Positions 10,050-18,120 of a stretch of 64,000 bases of DNA are shown here, piece after piece. This DNA is from Flavobacterium sp. JAS (GTDB lineage: Bacteria > Bacteroidota > Bacteroidia > Flavobacteriales > Flavobacteriaceae). Within the stretch, counting starts at the first letter, position 1, and the number at the start of each line of letters is the position of its first letter. Below the pieces are notes generated by a model, which made no database searches, was not told where the DNA came from, and saw nothing but the letters and a program-made list of their open reading frames with translations. The translations under genes and the position numbers were made by a program. The stretch lies in contig NZ_JAJMOX010000011.1 in NCBI RefSeq assembly GCF_020991455.1, positions 1-64,000 on the forward strand, read 5' to 3'.

Positions 10050-10281
10050 GGTTTCAGGTTTCAAGTTTGAAATGGGTGTCAGGCTTGTGTGGATTTTTAT
10101 CGCAAAGAGCGCAAAGTTTTTTTGCCAAGCAAGATTTTATGAAAACGCAAAGTTCGCAAAGCTTTGTATTAAAACTTTGCGAACTTTACATAACCTTTGC
10201 GCTCTTTGCGGTTAAATCATAAAGAGTTTCTATTCTCATTTCAAACCTGAAACCTGAAACCTGAAACCTGAAACCTGAAAC
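10050..10281. repeat. Nested intergenic palindrome with CCTGAAA tandem tract
   Basis: The 427-bp gap between the kinase and the acetyltransferase holds no credible gene. The inner inverted repeat pairs CGCAAAGAGCGCAAAG (10101-10116) exactly with 10195-10210, and a second pair of CTTTGCG-type arms lies inside. The outer arms are GGTTTCAGGTTTCAAGTTTG (from 10050) against 10237-10261. The right arm continues as five perfect CCTGAAA units (10246-10280). It could fold into a long hairpin; function unknown. Confidence 0.75.
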
Positions 10282-10292
10282 AAAAAAAACAA

Positions 10293-10847
10293 TTAACCAA
10301 TTTGAAGATGTTCCAGCGTTTTTCCAACCAAAGTTTTAGTTGCAACTGATTTGAAACCTAGTTTTAAGTATAATTTTTTAGCATTCGGATTTTCTTCGTC
10401 GACCAATAAACCTAAAGTCTGATTATTCTTGGTTACAAATTCCTCAATCAAAAATTGCAGTAGTTTTGATCCGATGCCTTTTCCCTGATGGTTTGGATTC
10501 ACGCCCAAAGAATCAATGTAGAATTCTCCGCTTTGGGTTTCGTTTTCAGGATTAAAATCGGGATTAAAGTTTGCCTGAACATATTCGATAATTGGTAACC
10601 TCAACGTGATTAAATCAGCTCCGTTGTAAATATTTACCACGCTAATAATTTCATTGTTTTCTTCGGCTACAAAACAATTCTGATACGAGTATTGATTGTT
10701 TTCTTTTTCTACAAAATACAGTAAAAAGTCTCGGGCGTTATCGTAATCTTTCTTTCCAATAAATTTATAGATAATGTCTTCCATTGCCAATAACAAACAT
10801 GGTGCAATAAATTCTGAATCGGTTTGAGTGGCTTTTCTAATAATCAT
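10293..10847 (-). CDS. GNAT-family N-acetyltransferase
   Basis: Probable acetyl-CoA-dependent acyltransferase of 184 residues. The GNAT fold is recognisable. Motif A reads DSLGVNPNHQGKGIGSKLL (about 131-150), with the acetyl-CoA pyrophosphate-binding Q-x-x-G-x-G/A. It is followed by the C-terminal ENPNAKKLYLKLGF segment typical of the family. The N-terminus IRKATQTDSEFI is the usual first strand. Nothing in the neighbourhood indicates the substrate. It has its own upstream box at 10871-10878 and appears monocistronic. Confidence 0.9.
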   Translation of the reverse strand: MIIRKATQTDSEFIAPCLLLAMEDIIYKFIGKKDYDNARDFLLYFVEKENNQYSYQNCFVAEENNEIISVVNIYNGADLITLRLPIIEYVQANFNPDFNPENETQSGEFYIDSLGVNPNHQGKGIGSKLLQFLIEEFVTKNNQTLGLLVDEENPNAKKLYLKLGFKSVATKTLVGKTLEHLQIG

Positions 10848-10870
10848 TTATCTGTATTTTTTATGAATTA

Positions 10871-10878
10871 CAAAATTA
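10871..10878 (-). promoter_or_regulatory. -7 box upstream of GNAT gene
   Basis: TAATTTTG on the minus strand matches TAnnTTTG, 24 bp before the acetyltransferase start. Confidence 0.4.
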
Positions 10879-10978
10879 CGCCAACTTTTAGCGTTAGTTC
10901 TAATTTCTAACACTAATTAACATAATGTTTGAAATTGAACATGATGTTGGTTTTGTATTTTATTAGAATGGAAAATGC

Positions 10979-12529
10979 TTAATGATCAGAAATTATAACA
11001 CCAGGTTTTACTTTATTTGATTTGTTCATTACGAATAATAACAGCGGCAATGTGATCACAAAAAATAACCCAACAATTACAAAAGCATCTCTGTAACTTA
11101 ATAACGACGATTGTCTGAGTATGACATTTTCCATCAGTTTTAATGCTTTTATTTTGGCTTCATTGTAAGCAAAACCTTTATGCTGAAAATAGTTTATATA
11201 CGCATTAATTCTATCCATTGCTTTTACATTATCTGGCGTAACATTTGAAATTAATACGTTTCGATGATCGGCAAAACGATGTGCGATATAAGTGTTTATA
11301 ATCGATACGCCAAAAGAACCACCAAGCTGACGCATCATATTATTTAAAGCGGCACCTTGACCAACATCTTTGTCTTTAAGTGAAGAAACGGCTAGCATTG
11401 TGAGAGGAACCGTAAGCAAAGCAAGACCAAGCGCTCTAAAAATAAGTGCCGTTGAAACTTCGGCTGCGCTGGTGTTTAAGGTTATGCCGGACATTCGCCA
11501 GTTGAAATAAATAAAGAGCACAAAGCCTAAAGCAATAATCGCAACCGGAGATACGCCTTTTTGTAATAATGTACCACATATTTTTAGGGCGAGCAATGCC
11601 ATTAAAGCGCCGGGAAGCAAAAGCAAACCCGTTTGATAAGGCGAAAAATTTAAAAGTCGCTGCACAACAACGGGACTCAGATAAATAGAAATAAACATTC
11701 CGAAACCGGTTACAAATGTTAGAATTGCGGCTATAATAAGAGATTTACTTTTAAGAACCCTGAGATTCACTACGGGTTTATCCACTTTTAATTCCCAATA
11801 AATAAAGAGGCATAAAGTGGTCACGGCAATAACAGTTAAAACAATAATGTATCGGGTTTCGAACCAATCTTCGACTTCGCCTCTTTCGAGAACAGTTTGC
11901 AGAGAACCAACTCCAATTGCGAGAAGTGCAATTCCGGTCCAGTCGACTTTTGCTTTTTCGGGTTTTACAGGAGGTTCTTTTAGGAGAAAGTAACAAGAAA
12001 TAGCAACCAGAATTCCTATCGGGATATTAATTAAAAAGATCCACGGCCAATCATAGTTTTCAGTAATATAACCGCCAAGAGTTGGACCAATTGTTGGACC
12101 AATAAAAATTCCTGCTCCAAATAAAGCACCCGCGGTTGATTGTTTTTCTTTTGGAAAAAGTTCAAATACGACCACCTGCGATATGGACAAAAGTGCGCCT
12201 CCGCCAATTCCTTGTAAAAATCTGAAAAATACCAACATCCAAATAGAAGAGGAATGTCCGCACATGAAAGAACAAAATGTAAAAAGAATTACAGAGCCAA
12301 TGTAATAATTTCGTCTTCCGAGATTGGCACTTAAAAAACTCGTAATCGGAATGATGATTACGTTAGCGATTGCATAAGCGGTAATTACCCACGAAGTATC
12401 TTCGAGAGTTGCGCCCAGGTTTCCGCTCATGTGGTATAAGGCTACATTGACGATCGAAATATCAATAAGCTCCATAATTGCAGCCAGAATTACGGTAAAA
12501 ATGAGTAGTTTTCGTTGAAAAGGTGTCAT
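10979..12529 (-). CDS. DHA2-family (EmrB/QacA-type) MFS drug exporter
   Basis: Inner-membrane proton-coupled exporter of 516 residues with about 14 hydrophobic segments. Family motifs include IDISIVNVAL in TM1 (the DHA2 LDxTIVNVAL motif), RFLQGIGGGALL and FGAGIFIGPTIGPTLGGYI (motif C, antiporter). EmrB-type proteins usually work with a membrane-fusion partner and TolC, but neither is encoded nearby. An identical TetR-type operator lies 12 bp upstream of the start (12541-12556), and the TetR gene and a thioesterase follow to the right. Likely substrate-induced efflux; substrate unknown. Confidence 0.92.
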   Translation of the reverse strand: MTPFQRKLLIFTVILAAIMELIDISIVNVALYHMSGNLGATLEDTSWVITAYAIANVIIIPITSFLSANLGRRNYYIGSVILFTFCSFMCGHSSSIWMLVFFRFLQGIGGGALLSISQVVVFELFPKEKQSTAGALFGAGIFIGPTIGPTLGGYITENYDWPWIFLINIPIGILVAISCYFLLKEPPVKPEKAKVDWTGIALLAIGVGSLQTVLERGEVEDWFETRYIIVLTVIAVTTLCLFIYWELKVDKPVVNLRVLKSKSLIIAAILTFVTGFGMFISIYLSPVVVQRLLNFSPYQTGLLLLPGALMALLALKICGTLLQKGVSPVAIIALGFVLFIYFNWRMSGITLNTSAAEVSTALIFRALGLALLTVPLTMLAVSSLKDKDVGQGAALNNMMRQLGGSFGVSIINTYIAHRFADHRNVLISNVTPDNVKAMDRINAYINYFQHKGFAYNEAKIKALKLMENVILRQSSLLSYRDAFVIVGLFFVITLPLLLFVMNKSNKVKPGVIISDH

Positions 12530-12540
12530 AATTATTAAAT

Positions 12541-12556
12541 TATACCAATCGGTATA
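12541..12556. promoter_or_regulatory. TetR-type operator copy 1 (exporter)
   Basis: TATACCAATCGGTATA: 6-bp inverted arms TATACC/GGTATA around AATC, located 12 bp before the exporter start. Identical copies precede the other two genes of the cluster. Confidence 0.85.
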
Positions 12557-12591
12557 TTTTTGATTAAAAAAAAAGTATTATCTCAAGGGTT

Positions 12592-12629
12592 TTGTCATTT
12601 CGACGGAGGAGAAATCCTCGAAATGACAA
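12592..12629. repeat. Short palindrome of the TTGTCATTTCGA family
   Basis: Perfect 12-bp arms TTGTCATTTCGA (12592-12603) and its complement (12618-12629) around CGGAGGAGAAATCC. Related, longer copies occur at 30085-30190, 17891-17994 and as a half copy near 23698. It lies between the exporter and thioesterase genes. Confidence 0.75.
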
Positions 12630-12673
12630 TATTGTGTTTAAGCTTTGTGCTTTGCGAGATTAATTATACCGAC

Positions 12674-13123
12674 TTAAGAATTTCTTTTGGAAAGATCTGT
12701 TTTAAGTAGGTTGGTGTAAGCTCTGGCAATTAATCTGGTTTGATCTTCATTCCATATTTCGCATTGCGCATTGACCATTTGTTTTCCTTTTTTGATGACA
12801 GTTGTTTTGGCAAAAATAGTGTCTCCAACTTTCGCTGGAGCGAAATAATCAACTACAAGATTTATCGTAACATAAAAACTGTTTTCGTTATAAGAAAACA
12901 TGGTTGCACCAATGCAATCGTCTGCAATTGCTGCTGTAACGCCACCGTGCAATGTTTTAATAGGGTTTGACATTTCTTCTCTAATTAGATATTTAAAAGT
13001 TACACTTCCTTCTTCGGCTGCAATTACAACAGGTCGCATCCAGAGCATAAAAGGCGATGGCGAAGCGGTAAATTCTTTGTCAATGTGGTTTTGGAGTTCT
13101 TGTAATCTTGAAATTGTTTCCAT
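12674..13123 (-). CDS. PaaI-like hotdog-fold thioesterase
   Basis: Small cytoplasmic acyl-CoA thioesterase of 149 residues. The hotdog helix motif TLHGGVTAAIADDCIGATMF (about 58-77) carries the HGG and the acidic residue used by PaaI-type enzymes. It is followed by a strand VTINLVVDYFAPAKVGD. The start is preceded at 22 bp by the same operator found before the exporter and before the TetR gene, so it is part of that regulon. Pairing with an exporter suggests handling of an acyl or aromatic CoA ester or detoxification, which is inference only. Confidence 0.88.
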   Translation of the reverse strand: METISRLQELQNHIDKEFTASPSPFMLWMRPVVIAAEEGSVTFKYLIREEMSNPIKTLHGGVTAAIADDCIGATMFSYNENSFYVTINLVVDYFAPAKVGDTIFAKTTVIKKGKQMVNAQCEIWNEDQTRLIARAYTNLLKTDLSKRNS

Positions 13124-13145
13124 TTTAGTTTTGATTTTAATTTAT

Positions 13146-13161
13146 TATACCAATCGGTATA
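13146..13161. promoter_or_regulatory. TetR-type operator copy 2 (thioesterase)
   Basis: TATACCAATCGGTATA, identical to 12541-12556 and 13807-13822, 22 bp upstream of the thioesterase start. Confidence 0.85.
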
Positions 13162-13188
13162 TTTTGTAATAAAAAAATAGTTGTTGTT

Positions 13189-13779
13189 TTATTCTAAGTC
13201 TTCGATGACCTTATTTACGGAAAGCATTACAGTCGATAAATCTTTTAAATCTCCTGTTATTTTTGAGATCATTACGCCGCCTTCAATAAGGGCAATTATC
13301 GTCAATGCTGTTCTTTCCGGATTTATTTCTTTGGCTTTAAACTCGCCCAAAAGAATGCCTTGTTCTATGAATTGAATCAGTTTTCTTTTCCAAAAAAGGA
13401 TAATTTTTTCTACGTTTTTTCTAAGAATCGGATGTGTATCGTCAGCTTCTGTAGCGGTATTTAAAATTGGACATCCGCCTTTTGTTACTCTTAGATCCAG
13501 ATAGTTAGAGTAGAGTCGGGGATAAACCAGTAGTTTGTCTTTAAAGGTATTTTGTTTCTCGATTTCCTGTGTAAAAGCATCTTGCAATCTCTTCACATTG
13601 TACTTAAATGCGGCAAGAGCAACCTCATCTTTATTTTCAAAATTACCATAAATACTGCCTTTTGTAAGTCCGGTCGCTTCTGTAATATCACTCATAGACG
13701 TGCCGCTGTATCCTTTCATATTAAAGATAGGCGCAGTCTGTTCGATAATAAATTGCTTGGTTCTTTCGGCTTTACTCAT
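13189..13779 (-). CDS. TetR/AcrR-family repressor of the thioesterase/exporter regulon
   Basis: DNA-binding repressor of about 196 residues. The N-terminal HTH is EATGLTKGSIYGNFENKDEV (about residues 30-50 from the chosen start), followed by a helical ligand-binding domain. I start at the ATG at 13779 (MSKAERTKQF). A longer reading from 13803 would begin inside the -7 box TATATTTG (13801-13808) and is therefore unlikely. The operator at 13807-13822 overlaps that box, so the protein should repress itself as well as the thioesterase and exporter through the three identical palindromes. Ligand unknown. Confidence 0.9.
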   Translation of the reverse strand: MSKAERTKQFIIEQTAPIFNMKGYSGTSMSDITEATGLTKGSIYGNFENKDEVALAAFKYNVKRLQDAFTQEIEKQNTFKDKLLVYPRLYSNYLDLRVTKGGCPILNTATEADDTHPILRKNVEKIILFWKRKLIQFIEQGILLGEFKAKEINPERTALTIIALIEGGVMISKITGDLKDLSTVMLSVNKVIEDLE

Positions 13780-13800
13780 GATAATCAAAATATAACAATG

Positions 13801-13808
13801 CAAATATA
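13801..13808 (-). promoter_or_regulatory. -7 box of the TetR gene overlapping its operator
   Basis: TATATTTG on the minus strand. Its last two bases are shared with the operator at 13807-13822, so bound repressor would block the promoter. Confidence 0.6.
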
Positions 13809-13822
13809 TACCAATCGGTATA
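13807..13822. promoter_or_regulatory. TetR-type operator copy 3 (autoregulation)
   Basis: Third identical TATACCAATCGGTATA, 27 bp before the chosen TetR start and overlapping its -7 box. Confidence 0.85.
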
Positions 13823-13999
13823 ATTGTTTTTTATTTTTTGAGAATTATTTTAAACACATAGCCGAGAAAATCAATGTATCATTAAGTTAAAAGCTATAAT
13901 AATATGACGAATAAATCTCTTGCAAAGGCACAAAATAGCAAAGTCTAATCTCATTTTCTTTGTGGCTGTTAAGATATGCATTGAATTTTGCTAAGAGTC

Positions 14000-14086
14000 T
14001 TTCACGCAGATTTAAAAAGATTTAAGCAGATCTATACAGATTTTAATTATAATAAATCTGCTAAAATCTGCATAATCTGCGTGAAA
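14000..14086. repeat. Intergenic palindrome with GCAGATT motifs
   Basis: In the 500-bp gap between the TetR gene and the TonB receptor there is no credible gene. It holds 13-bp arms TTTCACGCAGATT (14000-14012) and the exact complement (14074-14086), with internal GCAGAT/ATCTGC repeats and further AATCTG-type units to about 14117. It resembles a dispersed Flavobacterium palindrome; function unknown. Confidence 0.65.
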
Positions 14087-14254
14087 CAAAATCTTTTTAA
14101 TCTGTACAATCTGTGGCAAAAAAACTTGGCGATTTTGCGTCTGCGAGAAAAAGATTAAGAATAATTTGCTAAAAGAAAGCTTAACTTAATGACATTGGGA
14201 TTATGTGTTAGTGAATTAAAACTTGCAAGCTGGTTTATGGAGTTTCTATAAAAC

Positions 14255-14290
14255 AAGTCCGCCAGTTCCATAATTGAAACTGGCGGACAA
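14255..14290 (-). terminator. Hairpin after the Oar-like TonB receptor
   Basis: GTCCGCCAGTT...AACTGGCGGAC stem, 30 bp downstream of the receptor stop. On the minus strand it is followed only by TTGTTTTAT, so termination may be weak. Confidence 0.5.
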
Positions 14291-14318
14291 AAAAAATAAA
14301 AAATAAACACTGTCTTTG

Positions 14319-17300
14319 TTAGAACGAATATCTAACCCCCAATTGTCCCTGAAATCTTGACGCTAACTGATCTACAGTATATGGCGTAGATGTTGGTTTT
14401 TGGAAAGTATATGTTGGATCACCAGTAGCTACACCTCCTAGGTTTCCTGATTTTGTTAAACCAAGGCTCGCTGTTGAATTGTATGTATTTGGAACAAAGT
14501 AACTTCTTCCCCAATCTTTGTTGATTAAGTTTCCAATATTTGCCATGCTGAATGAAATTTGGAATGTACCTACTTTTGTAACTTTAATTTCATCCATTAA
14601 TTTCAAATCTGCCTGAATATTCCATGGCGTTGTATCACCATTTCTTTCAGTGAAAGTTCCTCTTCTGCTTTTCAAATAATCATTTCCGTTAACGAAAGCT
14701 TCATAATCTGCTACTTGTTGTGCTGCTGTAGCCGATGGAACTCCTGCTGAACTTACGCCAATATATTTAGCTGCTTCTGCTGCATCTTTAAAGACATAAG
14801 CCAATCCTGCCGCTTGCCCAGTTCCTGCAATTGTTGAGTTTACAAATCCCCATGAGAACGGATTTCCTGATTGTGCATTAAAATATACATTAGCAGAGAA
14901 AGTATTGTTATCAGCTAATTTTACAGCATATCCAACATTAGAAACGATTCTGTGTTTGATATTAAAGTTTGAAGTTGCCAATTGCGGATCATTTGGTGTC
15001 AATGATTGGTTCATTTGGAAGTTACTTTCCATAGAGTTACGAATTCCGTTTGTAACGTCACGAGAATCTCCATAAGTATAAGCAACCATAAAGTTAAGAC
15101 CAAAATCGTATGTTTTTGAAACCATCTCCGTAATACTGTATCTGTAACCTTTGCTAGTGTTCGATAACAAGTAAGCATTTGAAAAAGCTGGGTTGATATT
15201 TGCCGCATAAATTGGCATTTGGTGATTGGTATCGTAAGAGAAATAAGTTGGATTGTCTAACTTATTAACTTGTTGAAATTCAAGATCACGAATCACTTTT
15301 GTGTAAATACCTTCGGTTGTAAATTTGTATCCGTCAATGATTTTATCGATTGCCAATGAGTTTCTTAAAACTGCCGGCATTTTGAATTTATTGTCTACTA
15401 AATCTGCCTGAACCTTTGGAGTTGCATCATGATATCCGTTTAATCCGTTTGTTGCCAATGGATCTCCCGCTGCTGCAACCTGAGCCGGAGTTAAGTTGTT
15501 TTTGTCATAACTTCCGTAACCTACACCGTCATTATAGTACGCATATCCTAACCATGCAAATGGAATACGTCCTGTAAATACTCCTGATCCGCCTCTTATC
15601 ACTAATGTTTTATCTTCGTCAACATTATAAGTAAATCCAATTCTTGGAGACACTAATGCAGTGCTGAAGAAGTTGTTATTTATTTGGCTTAATGGAGTAT
15701 AATTATACGTTGTGCCATAGTTTGGATCTGCTGGAGAATTTTGAACTTGCGGGCTTAATTTTGGTTTGTTTGGCAAGTCTGTATAATCGATTCTTACACC
15801 CGGAGTAACTTTCAATTTACTACCAATTCTGATCTCATCCTGTGCATAAACACTATATAAGTTTACTTTGAATTTAGCATATGGATTGTTGAAAATCTCA
15901 TCTCTTGTAGAACCATCAAAAGGATACGTTCCACGAACACGAGAAGGAAGTTTATTGAAGAAATCATTTAGAGATTTGTATGAAACTCTTCCATTAAGCG
16001 AATTTACAAATCCGTAATTGATGTCGTAAAATTCGTTGTGCGTACCAAATAAAAACGTGTGATTTCCTGTTTTATAAGTAAGGTTGTCTGTGATTTCAGC
16101 AGTATTTTGTTTCATGTTAAATACTGTTGCTTCACGATCGTTTCCTAAGAAAATAGTTCCTCCGTTATAACCAATCTCTGTTTGGGGAAACATGATATTG
16201 CTTGATTTTGGATCACGATAATCTTTAATTGCTGAGTAACTTACAATAAAGGAGTTTGACCATTGGCTGTTGAAATGACTTTTTAATTCTAAAACCGTAC
16301 TAATAGATTGGTTTTTCTGCGTAAAATCCATGCTTGAAAATCTAAAATTTGCCGCATCACGCTCTAAGTTTGAAGCCTGAGAAATTACCGTATTGTTTCT
16401 TAACGAAAGAGAGTGTTTATCATTAATTTTCCAATCTAATTTATTGAAGAATTTTTGACTTTTTGCAAAATTATTGTACGCACCGTTACTTCCTATATCA
16501 AATCCGTAGTTTGTTTTTACGAAATTCGAAATCTGATCTGCAGTAGCATTATCAACTAATGAAGTCAGTTTTCCGTTAGAATCTGTTTGTCCTGCATTGT
16601 AAAATAATGGATCCGTTCTTTCTGCATATTCCATATTGGTAAAGAAAAAAAGTTTGTCTTTAACAATTGGTAAACCTAATCTGAAACCAACTTGATAATC
16701 GCCAAATGAACTTGGCATTTTTGAACCGTCACCGGCATTATTTGGACCTGTAATTGCAGCACTTCTTCCATAACTGTAAATAGATCCTGTCACTTCATTT
16801 GTACCACTGCGAGTTACTGCATTCACACTTCCTCCAAGAAAATTTCCTAATTTAATATCGTAAGGAGCAATATAAACCTGAATATCCTGAATTGCATCTA
16901 AGCTTATAGAATTTGATCGTGTACTGCTTCCAGGCATACCAGAAGTTCCGGATTGACCACCTAAAGATGGGCTGAAACCAATTGCATCATTGTTTATAGA
17001 GCCGTCAATTGTTACGTTATTATATCTGAAATTGGTTCCTGCAAAGGAGTTGTTAGAACTCTGTGGAACTAGTTTTGTAACATCCTGAATTCCTCTGTTG
17101 ATTAACGGAAGACCATTTACTTGTTTTTCACTAATATTGGTTCCGTTATTTTTTGATGACGGTTTAGAACTTGTAATCACAACTTCTTCCAATACATTGT
17201 TGTCTGCTTTGCTAACTACAATTGTTGGTAAATCATTATCGCCAAGTGATAAAAATATTTGTGCATTAGAATAATCTTTGGTTCCGGAACTTTTAATTTC

Positions 17301-17534
17301 AAGTTCGTAAGGACCTCCGGCATTTAAATTTTCGAAACTAAATCTACCTTGTTTATCAGTTGTAGCTCTGTAAACTGCGTTTGTAGGTAAATGTGTTAAT
17401 GTAATCTCAGCTTCAGTAAGTGGGCTGGTTCCATCATTAACCTTTGCGGATAACGATGAGGTTGTAATTTGAGCAAAAATGTTTCCCATAACAAGAAGCA
17501 TAAATGCCGAAAAAAAGAGTTTTAGTTTTGTCAT
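14319..17534 (-). CDS. Oar-like TonB-dependent receptor
   Basis: Outer-membrane protein of 1071 residues. It has a signal peptide (about 1-21, ending NIFAQ), a carboxypeptidase regulatory-like domain (about 22-110), and an EEVVITSS TonB-box-like stretch at about 116-123. A plug domain has the Oar-like segment RSNSISLDAIQDIQVYIAPY (about 205-224), and a long beta-barrel ends GVRYSF. There is no SusD neighbour, which separates it from SusC proteins. Such Oar-like receptors include protein exporters/importers and adhesion-linked proteins; its substrate is unknown. It appears to be monocistronic. Confidence 0.9.
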   Translation of the reverse strand: MTKLKLFFSAFMLLVMGNIFAQITTSSLSAKVNDGTSPLTEAEITLTHLPTNAVYRATTDKQGRFSFENLNAGGPYELEIKSSGTKDYSNAQIFLSLGDNDLPTIVVSKADNNVLEEVVITSSKPSSKNNGTNISEKQVNGLPLINRGIQDVTKLVPQSSNNSFAGTNFRYNNVTIDGSINNDAIGFSPSLGGQSGTSGMPGSSTRSNSISLDAIQDIQVYIAPYDIKLGNFLGGSVNAVTRSGTNEVTGSIYSYGRSAAITGPNNAGDGSKMPSSFGDYQVGFRLGLPIVKDKLFFFTNMEYAERTDPLFYNAGQTDSNGKLTSLVDNATADQISNFVKTNYGFDIGSNGAYNNFAKSQKFFNKLDWKINDKHSLSLRNNTVISQASNLERDAANFRFSSMDFTQKNQSISTVLELKSHFNSQWSNSFIVSYSAIKDYRDPKSSNIMFPQTEIGYNGGTIFLGNDREATVFNMKQNTAEITDNLTYKTGNHTFLFGTHNEFYDINYGFVNSLNGRVSYKSLNDFFNKLPSRVRGTYPFDGSTRDEIFNNPYAKFKVNLYSVYAQDEIRIGSKLKVTPGVRIDYTDLPNKPKLSPQVQNSPADPNYGTTYNYTPLSQINNNFFSTALVSPRIGFTYNVDEDKTLVIRGGSGVFTGRIPFAWLGYAYYNDGVGYGSYDKNNLTPAQVAAAGDPLATNGLNGYHDATPKVQADLVDNKFKMPAVLRNSLAIDKIIDGYKFTTEGIYTKVIRDLEFQQVNKLDNPTYFSYDTNHQMPIYAANINPAFSNAYLLSNTSKGYRYSITEMVSKTYDFGLNFMVAYTYGDSRDVTNGIRNSMESNFQMNQSLTPNDPQLATSNFNIKHRIVSNVGYAVKLADNNTFSANVYFNAQSGNPFSWGFVNSTIAGTGQAAGLAYVFKDAAEAAKYIGVSSAGVPSATAAQQVADYEAFVNGNDYLKSRRGTFTERNGDTTPWNIQADLKLMDEIKVTKVGTFQISFSMANIGNLINKDWGRSYFVPNTYNSTASLGLTKSGNLGGVATGDPTYTFQKPTSTPYTVDQLASRFQGQLGVRYSF

Positions 17535-18120
17535 GTTGTTTTTAGTTTTTATTTGACAAAGAAACCCAGTTTGTTTCGATCGGATTTAACGCTTTTGTTA
17601 ACTTAAAATGATAAAAATATTCATTGTTAACGTAAAATTACGAACGTGTTATTTCTGTTTAAAGTGTTTAGGCCTTTAAAATCAATTGTTTATTCAAAAT
17701 GCTAAAAATAAGTAGATTAGTCTTGTATTTGAATTAGATTAGAGAAAGATTAGAGTGTTAAATTAACGTTACCGATTGTAAAAATAAGAATTCCGGAATG
17801 ATACTTTCGAATTGAAAAAATGCATTGTAAAGAAAAAAATCTAATTTTTTTTAGGTTTTCAACTCTTTGTCAAAGTTAGTCTGCGCATTTTTGTCATCCC
17901 GAGGAACGAGGGATCTCCGCGAGTAGCTCGACAATCTAAGGAAAATACTGTGTGTTAGTTTCTTGCGGAGATCCCTAGTTCCTCGGGATGACAATGATTG
18001 TGGTTATGTTACGTAATTTCTTTTTAACCATTTATCAAGGTTTAAAATTAAAGATACTTGCGCTCTTCGATCCAAATCCTATGTTTCTATTTAGTAAATT
18101 ATAACCAGCGCATTAATTAT
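17535..18120. other. 586-bp gene-free gap with a long hairpin
   Basis: No credible coding region. The half nearest the TonB receptor should hold its promoter; I saw no exact TAnnTTTG match. The central part is the 17891-17994 palindrome described separately. Confidence 0.6.
17891..17994. repeat. 30-bp-arm palindrome (TTGTCATCCCGAGG type)
   Basis: The arms at 17891-17920 and 17965-17994 are inverted copies with one mismatch, starting TTGTCATCCCGAGGAAC and ending GGGATCTCCGC. The 44-bp loop contains GAGTAGCTCGACAATCT. It is a GC-richer relative of the TTGTCATTTCGA repeats at 12592, 23698 and 30085. Confidence 0.8.

Noticed and set aside
9994-10222. Two overlapping plus-strand frames of about 73 codons
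   Set aside because: They are made of the CGCAAAG palindrome and read through repeat sequence in two frames; not protein-like.
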